From Pseudomonadota bacterium (GTDB lineage Bacteria > Pseudomonadota > Gammaproteobacteria > Burkholderiales > Burkholderiaceae_C): DNA of 64,000 nucleotides. Below the pieces are notes generated by a model. It did no database searches. It was not told the DNA's origin and worked only from the letters and a program-made list of their open reading frames with translations. Positions 9,301 to 17,277 of this stretch are shown here, in pieces; position 1 is the stretch's first letter, and every line of letters starts with the position of its first letter. The position numbers and the translations under genes were made by a program. The stretch is taken from NCBI GenBank assembly GCA_021819435.1, contig JAKARB010000003.1:186001-250000 (forward strand), read 5' to 3'.

Positions 9301-12300
9301 TGTCTGCGTCATTTCCGCCATAGAGCCAGTCTTTTTGCTCGCCGCCGTAGAGAAGATCGTTTCCATCTTCCCCGTAAAGCATATCGTCATCACCACCGCC
9401 GTCAACCGTGTCATCGCCGCCCTGAGCGTGCACGACATCATTACCGCCACCAACCACCAATGAATCTGAGTCGGCATACCCCATGATGGAATCATCACCA
9501 TTGGTGCCCATCAAGACCTTCGTTTTTATTTCATTGACGCCCCAAATCTCGCCACCCACGAATTTTATTTGCTCGACCTGATAACCTGAGGCCCCCTCGT
9601 CAAGGAAGTAATTCTTGACTCGCAGCGAATCAAATGAACCAATGATCGACAGCACCAGATCATCGACGCTGCGTTTGACTTTGACGTCAGAAGTCAGCAG
9701 CCCAGCCCCCAATTGAATCACGTCAATCTTGTCTGCCGTGCCATCAAAGGCGTCGATCGTGTCTTGCCCGGAGCCATTGCCGAATACATAAGTGTCGTTA
9801 CCCGAACCGCCATCAAGCAAGTCGTTTCCTGCGCCGCCGTTCAAGTTGTCGCTGCCATCGCCCCCCGCCAAGGTGTCGGGTCCTTGACCGCCCACCAAAT
9901 TGTCATTTGCAGATGTGCCGCTCAAACTGATTCCAGCGGGCGTTGTTGTGGATATCTTGGATTTGACCGTTGCGTAATCCCAAACCGTGTCATCAGCAAA
10001 CCTCAGCCTCTCCACCACACTGCTGGATTTTCCATCGGCATTGAAGTAATTCAATATGCGCAGTGAATCATCGACACCTTTGATGCGGATGACCAGATCA
10101 TTGTTCTGCCATGTGATCTGCTCACTGTACTGCCTTGCCAGCAACACATCGGAAGGATTGATACCCGCAGCAAATTGAATGGTGTCCGCGTTGACACCGA
10201 GAGCATCATTATCCTCGTTCTGAACAGTATCCTGACCAGACCCCTTCCCAAATAGATACACATCCGCTCCGACGTCACCCAATAAGTAATCGTTTTCAGA
10301 GCCACCATCGAGCGTGTCATTTCCGGCCCCGCCATATAGACCATCGTGCCCACCGCCACCATTGAGTTTGTCATGGCCGTCATCGCCACTGATGAGGTCC
10401 CATCCATTGCCCCCATCAATCACATCATCCCCCCCGAAACCAAGGATGTCATCTCGGCCACCTCCACCGGATATGGTGTCATTGCTGACATAGCCGTGCA
10501 ATTGATCATCTCCCTCTGTGGGAGCAAGCACAGCAGACCGGATGAAAGCTGAATCCCACGTTTTCCCGTCAGCGAACACGAACCTCTCCACCACTGATTT
10601 AGGACGACCATCAGTGGTAAAAAAATCCATGATTTGCAACTGGTCAGATCGCCCATTGATGGTGATTCTCAATGAAGTCAAGTATCGAACCAAGGTCAAG
10701 TCGGATGGCCTGATGCCCTCTCCAAATTGAACCGTGTCTTGATCTGAAGAAATGTTTTCGCTGCCTTCCCATATCAAATCACCGCCAGAACCTATGCCGA
10801 ACAAATAAAGATCCGCACCAGCCCCCCCAATCAGGCGATCATTACCCACGCCGCCATCGAGTGTGTCCGCACCAGCGCCTCCCTCCAACGAGTCATCATG
10901 CTCGTCACCTTGCAAGCTGTCGTTTTCGTTGCCGCCATAAAGGGTGTCATTGCCGGCGCCGCCCTTGATGGTGTCCTTGCCATCACCTCCTTGGACATTG
11001 TCGGCACCTGAGCCGCCGCTGAGCACGTCGTCCCCAGCGTAGCCGTATAAGGTGTCGCTGCCATCGCCTCCATTGATGGTGTCGTTGGTGGCGTAGCCAT
11101 ACAGGGTGTCGTTGCCCATGGTTGGGGCAAGGACTTTGCTCTTGACGGTGGCCACATCCCACACCGTGTTATCGGCAAACTTGAGGTTCTCCACCACATA
11201 GTTGGATGCACCGTCGTTGTTGAAGTAGTTCTGTACGCGCAACGCGTCTTCGCTGCCAGTGAGGCTGATGAGCAGGTCTTGCAACTGGCGAGTGAGCGTC
11301 ACGCCGTTCGTGGTGATGCCCGCCCCCAGCAGGATAGTGTCGGCGTTGGTGCCCACAGCATCTTCGTCGTAGTTGTAAACGGTGTCCCGGCCTGCGCCCA
11401 AGCCGAAGACATAGGTGTCGGCGCCCAGCCCTCCATACAAGTAGTCGTTGCCCTTGCCACCTTCGAGCATGTCGTTGCCCGCCCAGCCGTGGAGGGCATC
11501 GTCGCCATCGCCGCCATTGATGGTGTCGTTGGTGGCGTAGCCATATAGGGTGTCGTTGCCCACGGTTGGGGCAAGGACTTTGCTCTTGACAGTGGCCACA
11601 TCCCACACCGCGTTATCGGCAAACTTGAGGTTCTCCACCACGTAGTTGGATGCACCGTCGTTGTTGAAGTATTTCTGCAAGCGCAATGAGTCGTCGGTGC
11701 CGTTGGGGCGGATGAGCAGGTCATCCCCATCTCGGGTGAGCCTCACATCGGTGTTGACGATGCCCGCCCCCAGCAGGATGGTGTCGGCATTGGTGCCCAC
11801 AGCGTCTTCGTCATAGTTGTAGACGGTGTCTCGGCCCGAGCCCACACCAAAAACATAGATGTCGGCTCCGCGGTAACCGCTCAGGTAGTCATTGCCACTA
11901 CCACCGTCAAGCGTGTCATTCCCGTCATCACCGTACAGCCAGTCATCATGCTCGTTGCCTTGCATGCTGTCGTCTCCGTAGCCGCCGTACAGCGTGTCGT
12001 TGTGCTCATTGCCTTGCAAGATGTCGTTTCCGAAGCCACCGTACAAGATATCTGGGTCCAGCCCCCCCTTTAATGTGTCGTTGGAGTTACCTCCTTCGAG
12101 GTTATCTGCACCAGCGCCCCCGTCGAGCACGTCTTCCCCGCCGTAGCCGTAGACAGTGTCGTTACCATCGTTACCATTGATGGTGTCGTTGGTGGCGTAA
12201 CCGTACAAGATGTCATTGCCTGCTGTAGGAGCCCAAACCATGCTCTTAACGGTATCCACGTTCCATATCGTGCCATTGGCGAACCGAATGTTCTCCACCA

Positions 12301-14698
12301 CATGGCTGGATGCGCCGTCGTTATTGAAGTAGCTCTGGACTCGCAAGCTGTCATCGGTGCCGAGCAGGGTGATGATCAGATCATCGAACTGTCGAGTAAG
12401 CGCCACACCGCTCGTGGTGATGCCCGCCCCCAACAAGATGGTGTCGGCGTTGGTGCCGACAGCGTCGTTGTCGTAGTTGTAAACGGTGTCCTGACCAGAG
12501 CCTTTGCCAAAGACGTAGGTATCGGCCCCCATGCCCCCGCTGAGGTAGTCATCGCCGCCTTTTGCAACGAGCACATCGTTACCGTCACGACCATACAGAG
12601 AGTCAGCGGCATTGGTGCCCACCAACAAATCTGGACGCGAAGTACCGGTGAGGTTGTGTTCGGTGGCTGCGGCGAGGCGAACTGTCCAGCTACTCAGTTC
12701 TTCGCTGAATGCACCCAGATTAGAAGCGGCGTTGAGTTGGGTGACGAGAAAGTAGGTGGCGCTCCAACCCAATTCGCCTAATCGCCCATATCCATAAGCG
12801 CTTACAAACTCGACTAAATCGATAATGCCTTGCTGACTGTTCGCTGCGATGCTCTGGGTGAAAGCAGATTCCAGCCCCAAAAACGAAAGCGTATCCGCCT
12901 CGAGCGCTGACTCCAAAATATCAACATAGGATTTCAATCGAGTCACCGGAAGCAACGACTCATAGATATCATTCTTAAATCTGTCATATGCAAGCGAGAT
13001 ACTGGCAATTTGTTCTGCAGCCAACGAAACGGTGACATTGCCTGAACTGGCATCTAATGGCGTGAACCGGGCCTGCCCGGTTTCTCCACCATAGGTGAAG
13101 CCCATAAAACGCTCAACCACACCCAACTTACGAACAAAGTCGTCGCAGGCAGATGTACCTGAGGTCAAACCTGCGAGGTTATAGTGGAGCTTGACACCAC
13201 TGCTAGACAGCGCATCGGCCTGCGCTTTGAGTGACTTCAAATCGGCGGTGTCGGCCCACTTTTCGATAAAGCCGTCGAGCTTGTCAATCTGCCCTTGGCG
13301 GGTGGTTTGCTGGATGTAGGTCTGCACCCAGTTACCCAGATCGGTTGAGAGACTGATGGCTTCGTTCAGATCACGCACCCGGCCTGAGCCGCGCAGCGTG
13401 GGAAGAGCCTTAGCCTGATCGGTCAGCGTGATTCGATTTGTGAAGGTGCGGTAGAAGGTATTGACCACAAGGTCGAGGTTGGCTGCCGCGCCATTGGTTT
13501 CACCGGCCATACCTGTGGTGCCATTGGATCGGGTAAAGGTGCCTGCTGCCGTTTGCACGTTGCCATTACCCAAGTCAGTGCGCACGGCAATGAAGTCGAC
13601 GCCAATCGCAGTGATGCTGTTGGCGCTTAGCGTGGTCAGTTCGTTGGCTTGACTTATCCCATCTTGATTCAAATCTCGCCAGATGCGCAAGTTCGCAAAG
13701 ACGCCGTCTGCCGCATCGATCTTGCCGTCCTTGGTGGCATCCAGGTCTTTGAGTGCATCAAAGCCATCGGTGGCCAACAGATCGTTGCTCTTGCGTGTGT
13801 CGACGCCAAAGAGTTCACGACCCGAATCGATCATGCCATTGCCATTGCGATCTAGCACCAGCCAGCCATCGTCCGGCTTAACCCAACCTGTACCGGTCTT
13901 AATACCATCAGCGTCGTGGTCGAACACGATGACAGTGCCATCGCGCGTGCTGGTGGTTTCGATACCATCACCATCCAGATCAAGTACGAGCGGGTCGCGG
14001 CGAGGGGGGGTAGTTCCTCCCGCTCCCGCTCCTGCACCACCACCACCAGTGCCACCCGATGCGCCGCCACCGCCGCCCGCACCACCGCTACCGCTACCGC
14101 TACCGCTACCGCTACCGCTACCGCTACCGCTACCGCCACCGCCACCGCCACCGCCACCGCCACCGCCACCAGTACCACCAGTACCACCAGTACCACCAGT
14201 ACCACCAGTACCACCAGTACCACCAGTACCACCAGTACCACCAGTACCACCAGTACCACCGCCACCGCTGTTGTCCCACCAGTCTTGCGGATTCAAGCGA
14301 CGCCCCAGGGAGTCCTTCATTTGGTAATGCACGTGCTGAGCATACTGATTGGCTCCGTTTGGTCCGCGCCCACCCATTGTGCCGATTGCGTCCCCGGCAT
14401 TTACCTGCTGCCCCACCGTCACACTCTGCGAATTGGTATGAAGGATTTCGTGACTGTTGCCATCCGCATCTCGGATCTTGATGGTTCCATATTGGCCGCC
14501 GACAAATGTCACCGTACCACTTATTGGTGAATTAATTGTCGGGTGGCTCATATTGATGCCGGATTGACCACCCTCGTAGTTGAAATCAGCCCCCCCGTGC
14601 GGGCCGTTGGACCTATTTTCCCCATAGTTTCCTGTTACATGGGGCGATGCCCCGCCTTGAGGCGGAAGCATCGTATTTATTGCGTCATTAAATGGCAT
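6395..14698 (-). CDS. Giant RTX repeat protein with N-terminal M23 peptidase domain
   Basis: A 2767-residue protein. Residues 1-140 form an M23 (LytM-type) zinc endopeptidase domain with an HxGxD motif (His34, Asp38), His87 and an HxH motif (His122, His124), so all metal and catalytic positions look intact. A Gly-rich linker (about 145-230) follows. Then comes VLDLDGDGIET with EF-hand-like Asp-rich segments, an alpha-helical region (about 430-700), and twelve blocks of GGxGxD calcium-binding nonapeptides, most with a haemolysin-related DxVxF...W tail. There is no Sec signal, so type I secretion is expected, but no ABC/MFP genes are in the window. ATG 14698 has a strong GGGAGGTG site. The gene contains in-frame internal tandem duplications and lower GC around 9.6-10.8 kb. 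Peptidoglycan targeting is inferred from M23 chemistry. Confidence 0.93.
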   Translation of the reverse strand: MPFNDAINTMLPPQGGASPHVTGNYGENRSNGPHGGADFNYEGGQSGINMSHPTINSPISGTVTFVGGQYGTIKIRDADGNSHEILHTNSQSVTVGQQVNAGDAIGTMGGRGPNGANQYAQHVHYQMKDSLGRRLNPQDWWDNSGGGGTGGTGGTGGTGGTGGTGGTGGTGGTGGTGGGGGGGGGGGGGSGSGSGSGSGSGSGSGGAGGGGGASGGTGGGGAGAGAGGTTPPRRDPLVLDLDGDGIETTSTRDGTVIVFDHDADGIKTGTGWVKPDDGWLVLDRNGNGMIDSGRELFGVDTRKSNDLLATDGFDALKDLDATKDGKIDAADGVFANLRIWRDLNQDGISQANELTTLSANSITAIGVDFIAVRTDLGNGNVQTAAGTFTRSNGTTGMAGETNGAAANLDLVVNTFYRTFTNRITLTDQAKALPTLRGSGRVRDLNEAISLSTDLGNWVQTYIQQTTRQGQIDKLDGFIEKWADTADLKSLKAQADALSSSGVKLHYNLAGLTSGTSACDDFVRKLGVVERFMGFTYGGETGQARFTPLDASSGNVTVSLAAEQIASISLAYDRFKNDIYESLLPVTRLKSYVDILESALEADTLSFLGLESAFTQSIAANSQQGIIDLVEFVSAYGYGRLGELGWSATYFLVTQLNAASNLGAFSEELSSWTVRLAAATEHNLTGTSRPDLLVGTNAADSLYGRDGNDVLVAKGGDDYLSGGMGADTYVFGKGSGQDTVYNYDNDAVGTNADTILLGAGITTSGVALTRQFDDLIITLLGTDDSLRVQSYFNNDGASSHVVENIRFANGTIWNVDTVKSMVWAPTAGNDILYGYATNDTINGNDGNDTVYGYGGEDVLDGGAGADNLEGGNSNDTLKGGLDPDILYGGFGNDILQGNEHNDTLYGGYGDDSMQGNEHDDWLYGDDGNDTLDGGSGNDYLSGYRGADIYVFGVGSGRDTVYNYDEDAVGTNADTILLGAGIVNTDVRLTRDGDDLLIRPNGTDDSLRLQKYFNNDGASNYVVENLKFADNAVWDVATVKSKVLAPTVGNDTLYGYATNDTINGGDGDDALHGWAGNDMLEGGKGNDYLYGGLGADTYVFGLGAGRDTVYNYDEDAVGTNADTILLGAGITTNGVTLTRQLQDLLISLTGSEDALRVQNYFNNDGASNYVVENLKFADNTVWDVATVKSKVLAPTMGNDTLYGYATNDTINGGDGSDTLYGYAGDDVLSGGSGADNVQGGDGKDTIKGGAGNDTLYGGNENDSLQGDEHDDSLEGGAGADTLDGGVGNDRLIGGAGADLYLFGIGSGGDLIWEGSENISSDQDTVQFGEGIRPSDLTLVRYLTSLRITINGRSDQLQIMDFFTTDGRPKSVVERFVFADGKTWDSAFIRSAVLAPTEGDDQLHGYVSNDTISGGGGRDDILGFGGDDVIDGGNGWDLISGDDGHDKLNGGGGHDGLYGGAGNDTLDGGSENDYLLGDVGADVYLFGKGSGQDTVQNEDNDALGVNADTIQFAAGINPSDVLLARQYSEQITWQNNDLVIRIKGVDDSLRILNYFNADGKSSSVVERLRFADDTVWDYATVKSKISTTTPAGISLSGTSANDNLVGGQGPDTLAGGDGSDNLNGGAGNDLLDGGSGNDTYVFGNGSGQDTIDAFDGTADKIDVIQLGAGLLTSDVKVKRSVDDLVLSIIGSFDSLRVKNYFLDEGASGYQVEQIKFVGGEIWGVNEIKTKVLMGTNGDDSIMGYADSDSLVVGGGNDVVHAQGGDDTVDGGGDDDMLYGEDGNDLLYGGEQKDWLYGGNDADTLRGGAGDDWLDGQDGDDVFDGGEGGDYLDGGAGNDTYLFGKGSGNDGISSHDSTAGKLDVIQLGADVLATDVVLMRERDNLVLSIKNTTDTLRVYDYFKGDATAGYQVEQIKFADDTIWGINTVKNRVLTPTNNDDTIYGYASADNLSGQAGDDVVYAGSGIDTLDGGEGEDSLYGEDGDDVIRAGSQNDYLEGGSGHDSLDGGLGADTLAGGVGNDTYVFSVGDGIDVISEDDTTAGNIDVISFINVKSTGITSVARDNASGLVLRYGAADSITISSFFSSGSYQVEKFAFSDGVTWSVSAIDAIMSNGLTKLPAGGSSWTGKTNADFVFGSTSADSMVGLGGEDWLHGDGGNDTLRGGEGADYLVGGLGSDALYGDAGADTYVYNKGDGFDAIYGQRTEDTLRMKGFKSTDVTFNRQFSDIYVADASSGTSYNIVGLVRQAFDGTHEHTGVSKIVFDDKTITADDIRKAALKGTSGDDTNLRGYLTNDSIDGGQGNDSLYGEAGSDTLIGGTGADRLEGSSGNDTYVFSAGDGADVIYDNDATAGNTDVISFTNVKSTSVTSVARDATNGLVLRYGSSDAITIDSYFSSNANKVEQFGFSDGVTWSTAAINAIMSNGLTKLPSGGSSWTGQTTADFVFGSTSADSMVGLGGDDWLHGDGGNDTLRGGEGADYLVGGLGSDALYGDAGADTYVYAKGDGFDVIYGQRTEDTLRMKGFKSTDVTFNRQFSDIYVADASSGTSYNIIGLVRQAFDGTHEYSGVSQIIFDDKALTADDIRKAALKGTAGSDSNLRGYASNDTISGFEGNDSLYGEGGDDKLYAGSGDDLLEGGIGNDYLDGNKGNDTYRFSLGGGNDTIYDADNTVGNADVLDFQPGIAHDQLWFSQSGNNLLIKVIGTNDSVMIGGGAGASATYHVEQIKAGGKTLSDTQVANLIQAMASMTPPPLGQTTLTDAQRAQLAPVLAANWS
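6873..8726 (-). repeat. 927-bp in-frame tandem duplication inside the RTX gene
   Basis: The segment around 6873-7799 recurs at 7800-8726. For example GCGGATGTCGTCGGCGGTGA begins at 6965 and again at 7892, an offset of 927 bp (309 codons). Both copies encode the blocks ending ITADDIRKAALKGT/LTADDIRKAALKGT and containing GQRTEDTLRMKGFKSTDV. Many stretches are identical in DNA. Outer limits are approximate. Confidence 0.85.
11075..11962 (-). repeat. 444-bp in-frame tandem duplication inside the RTX gene
   Basis: GATGGTGTCGTTGGTGGCGT begins at 11075 and again at 11519, an offset of 444 bp (148 codons). About 390 bp of each unit align closely and encode the AVGTNADTILLGAGI and YFNNDGASNYVVENLKF block. 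A more diverged third copy begins at 12179. Confidence 0.82.
14082..14266 (-). repeat. Simple tandem repeats encoding the Gly-rich linker
   Basis: On the plus strand ACCGCT hexamers (about 14085-14135), ACCGCC hexamers (about 14131-14170) and roughly ten copies of ACCACCAGT (about 14166-14262) follow each other. They encode Gly-Ser, poly-Gly and GGT tripeptide runs between the M23 domain and the calcium-binding part. All unit lengths are multiples of 3, so slippage would change linker length without a frameshift. Confidence 0.92.
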
Positions 14699-14725
14699 TT
14701 CACACCTCCCGGTTTAAATTTGAAA

Positions 14726-15190
14726 TCAAAGCGACCAATCTTCAATTCGAATCAGTCTCCAACAGCTACTTTTCTCAAAAAAATAAGAGACTTGGTAACC
14801 AGTATCCAACTTAAATAAAGTGATTTTTGCCTTGGAGGCAGTTACGTCATCAATGCGAATTTCCAGCGAACGCCTCACTCGCTCCGCACGCAACGGGAGG
14901 ATAGGAAAACTAATTTGATGGCGGCCTAGGTTTTGTATAATTTTCTTTGGCTCCGGCTCGGCATCGGGATCAAGCCATTGCTTCCTGAGCGGATACCTCG
15001 TGAACATCTTCTGAACATTTATGTCGCTCGAAAACACACGAATAAATATGGGGAAATCTGCTGCCGGGCAAGAAATCCGCGAGGAACCAGAAGTCCCTCG
15101 TGAAGCTGGCTGCCCAGCAGGATCAAACGCATAGACATGCTGAGCAACAAACAATGCAAGCGCCACCAAAAATTTGCACACAATACTCAT
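14726..15190 (-). CDS. Small exported protein of unknown function, upstream of RTX gene
   Basis: A 154-residue protein of no family I recognise. It starts with a clear Sec signal peptide, MSIVCKFLVALALFVAQHVYA, cleaved after YA. The mature part has two cysteines (RISCPAAD and KSSCWRL) that could form a periplasmic disulfide, and a central charged segment around WLDPDAEPEPKK. ATG 15190 is preferred over the upstream in-frame start at 15214 because GGAGG lies 8 nt before it. It ends 27 bp before the RTX gene on the same strand, so the two are probably co-transcribed. A periplasmic protein expressed with a peptidoglycan hydrolase could be an inhibitor or immunity protein, or an accessory factor; nothing in its sequence proves this. 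Confidence 0.7.
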   Translation of the reverse strand: MSIVCKFLVALALFVAQHVYAFDPAGQPASRGTSGSSRISCPAADFPIFIRVFSSDINVQKMFTRYPLRKQWLDPDAEPEPKKIIQNLGRHQISFPILPLRAERVRRSLEIRIDDVTASKAKITLFKLDTGYQVSYFFEKSSCWRLIRIEDWSL

Positions 15191-15877
15191 CTGCCTAACC
15201 TCCACAAAGCTCAATTAACACAAAATATCAATCCAATCAAAATTGAAATTAAAATTTCAACAATAATAACGGCTTCAAAATTGAAGCACGGCGACCTTAA
15301 ATCTAAAATGCAGCACCTTGCCCCTCTGGTAAGGTGTGACGATGACGGGAATCTTCCAACAGATGCATGCCGAAGAGCGCATAGCGCTGGCCGGGATAAC
15401 TGGCTCAAGCCTTCCCTCTGGCTCACCTTAATTGGCAAGAGCGGCAAACAGGAGCACAAAGCCTCGGCCCAATCCAGTTCGCGCGCACCAAAGCGCGCCA
15501 GAGCCGAAACGAACCGCAAGCAAAAAATCTGAACCAAAGATAATGAGGGGCACCACTCCCCCGCCGCCGGCCTCAAAAAGCCAGGCAACAGCCGTGCTGC
15601 AGTGCTGTTCTGCATGCCTTCCCTGATATTTCGTTATGTTTGTTACCAGCCTAGCGGAATCGGCCAAAAGTGCACCCCTCTTTCAGGGGATCTGATGCGC
15701 CAAATTGTTACAAATTGCATCTTGCGGCGCAGAGCAATTCGCGCCGCAGCTTTGCCGCCTGGATCGGTATATCCCCCGCCGCTGCTTCCCCTTCTTCACA
15801 CAGCTTCAACCACCACCGGGCCCACAAGCCTCCATCCCCCCGCACCCCCTCCCGCCCCCTGCCTTATCATCCCCCGC
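15191..15877. other. Gene-poor region between the RTX module and the SIS gene
   Basis: About 690 bp without a convincing gene. The left 150 bp are strikingly AT-rich compared with the window and probably hold the promoter of the small-protein/RTX operon. A frame of 29 codons at 15342-15431 (MTGIFQQMHAEERIALAGIT...) faintly resembles the N terminus of IS30-type transposases and may be a mobile-element scar. The right part is GC-rich and contains a hairpin (TGCGGCGC at 15723-15730 with GCGCCGCA at 15741-15748). It is in frame with the SIS gene, but its codons do not look coding. Confidence 0.5.
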
Positions 15878-16456
15878 ATGTCGGACACGTCCTATCAGTC
15901 TCCGCAGTTGCAGCAGCCTCTGCTGGAGACCGCTGACTGGCTCTACCAGTCTTCAGAGCGGCTGGCGCAGCAGCTTCATTACGCCGCGCAGGCCATCCTG
16001 CACACGATCACCACCGGGGGCCGCGTGCTGTGCGCCGGCGAAGGCGAGGCCGCCTGGCTGGCCCAGCAGGCCGCTCAATTGCTGATGCAGGGCACCGGCC
16101 GCGAGCGCCCGCCCTTGGCCGCGCTGGCGCTGGCGCCGGCTGCCCACGCAGGCCAGCCCACGCTGACGCAGCAGGTTCGAGCACACGGGCACCCCGGCGA
16201 CCTGTGGCTGGCCTTTTCGCTGGAGCGCGACGAGGCCGACCTGAAAGCGGCCAGTGAAGCCGCCAGCGAGCAGGACCTGACCCTGGTGGCCTTCACCGGC
16301 GAGGCCGCCAGCGTGCTGGGCCCCCTGCTTCGCGACACCGATGTCTGGGTGCCCTTGCCCGGTGCCCAGGCGCCCGTCCTTTACGCCATCGGCTGGCTGG
16401 CCCTGCACGCGCTGTGCACCGCCGTCGACAACCAATTGCTTGGAGAAGCTGCCTGA
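15878..16456 (+). CDS. SIS-domain protein, DiaA/GmhA-like with eroded sugar-phosphate motifs
   Basis: A 192-residue protein of the SIS phosphosugar-binding fold. The gene order (before dolP, in the yraN neighbourhood) and the C-terminal AVDNQLLGE ending favour DiaA, a DnaA-binding initiation factor, over the isomerase GmhA. The first phosphosugar motif, usually GNGGSA, reads GEGEAA near residue 48. The second, usually STSGNS, is replaced by FSLERDE near residue 105, so isomerase activity is unlikely. ATG 15878 matches the N-terminal length of the family; upstream in-frame codons are rejected. The stop overlaps the dolP start (ATGA), which indicates translational coupling. Confidence 0.8.
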   Translation: MSDTSYQSPQLQQPLLETADWLYQSSERLAQQLHYAAQAILHTITTGGRVLCAGEGEAAWLAQQAAQLLMQGTGRERPPLAALALAPAAHAGQPTLTQQVRAHGHPGDLWLAFSLERDEADLKAASEAASEQDLTLVAFTGEAASVLGPLLRDTDVWVPLPGAQAPVLYAIGWLALHALCTAVDNQLLGEAA

Positions 16457-17172
16457 TGACTCGCTCGACCACCCTCCCCTCTTCCGCCCGACGTGCCCCC
16501 CGGCGCACCCCTCAACGCCTGGCCCTGGCCGGTCTCGTCATCGCGCTGGGCACGGCCACGCTGAGCGCTTGCGCGCCGCTGATGCTCGGTGGCGCCGCCG
16601 CCGGCGCCTTCATGGCCACCGACCGCCGCACTTCAGGCATGCAGGTCGAGGACAAGTCCATCCAGATCAAGGCCAGCAACCGCCTGAGCGACGCCTTGGG
16701 TGGCCGTGGCCACATCAACGTCAATGCTTACAACCGCACCGTGCTGCTGACCGGCGAGGTGGACACCGAGGCCGACCGCGTGAACGCCGAGCAGGCTGTG
16801 GCCCGAGTGGAGAACGTGGTCAAGGTCGTCAACCAGCTTCTGGTGGGACCGGCCAGTTCGCTGAGCACGCGCTCCAGCGACGTGCTGCTGGCTGGCAAGG
16901 TGCGCGCCACCTTCGTCGATGCGCGTGACTTGATGAGCAACGCCTTCGACATCGTGGTCGAGCGTGGCGAGGTCTACCTGATGGGCATCGTCACCGAGCG
17001 CGAGGCCAACCGCGCCGCCGAACTGGCGTCCAGCATCCCCGGGGTGTTGAAGGTGGTGAAGGTGTTCGAGGTGATCAGCGAGGACGAGTTGGCCAACAAG
17101 TTGCCGCGTCAGCCGGCGAATGGCGGGGCCTCGTCTTCGGGCACGTCCCCGAGTTCCGCGCCCAACAACTGA
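16456..17172 (+). CDS. dolP: BON-domain outer-membrane lipoprotein DolP
   Basis: DolP (YraP) is an outer-membrane lipoprotein that supports envelope integrity. The 238-residue protein begins with an Arg-rich signal sequence and the lipobox LSAC. Two BON domains follow: about residues 75-135 (INVNAYNRTVLLTGEVDTEA) and about 155-215 (FDIVVERGEVYLMGIVTERE), each with the conserved glycine and the V-L-x-G-V/I core. A Ser/Ala-rich tail ends the protein. It overlaps the SIS gene by one ATGA, as in the conserved diaA-dolP pair. Assignment is firm at family level. Confidence 0.92.
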   Translation: MTRSTTLPSSARRAPRRTPQRLALAGLVIALGTATLSACAPLMLGGAAAGAFMATDRRTSGMQVEDKSIQIKASNRLSDALGGRGHINVNAYNRTVLLTGEVDTEADRVNAEQAVARVENVVKVVNQLLVGPASSLSTRSSDVLLAGKVRATFVDARDLMSNAFDIVVERGEVYLMGIVTEREANRAAELASSIPGVLKVVKVFEVISEDELANKLPRQPANGGASSSGTSPSSAPNN

Positions 17173-17243
17173 GCGCCCTCGCATGACGCGAACCCCGCCC
17201 TTCAAGGTGGGGCGATGCCAGGCTCGCAGGGAACCGACCGATC

Positions 17244-17266
17244 CGCCGGCACAACCGATGCCGGCG
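17244..17266. terminator. Hairpin between convergent dolP and dehydrogenase genes
   Basis: CGCCGGC (17244-17250) pairs with GCCGGCG (17260-17266) over a 9-nt loop in the 105-bp gap between two converging genes. There is no strong U-tract. A second weaker stem (CCCCGCC with GGTGGGG) lies near 17195-17215. Confidence 0.45.
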
Positions 17267-17277
17267 CCTGGCAACCC

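Noticed and set aside
14082..14266. CRISPR-like array
   Set aside because: Repeat units are 6 or 9 bp without spacers and lie inside a coding frame; they are coding microsatellites.
13683..14530. Pro-rich or Thr/Ala-repeat proteins on the plus strand at 14.1 kb
   Set aside because: They are translations of the antisense of the Gly-linker repeats of the RTX gene.
15602..15877. 92-residue N-terminal extension of the SIS protein
   Set aside because: The extension is low-complexity, not conserved in type, and contains a strong hairpin; ATG 15878 fits the family length.
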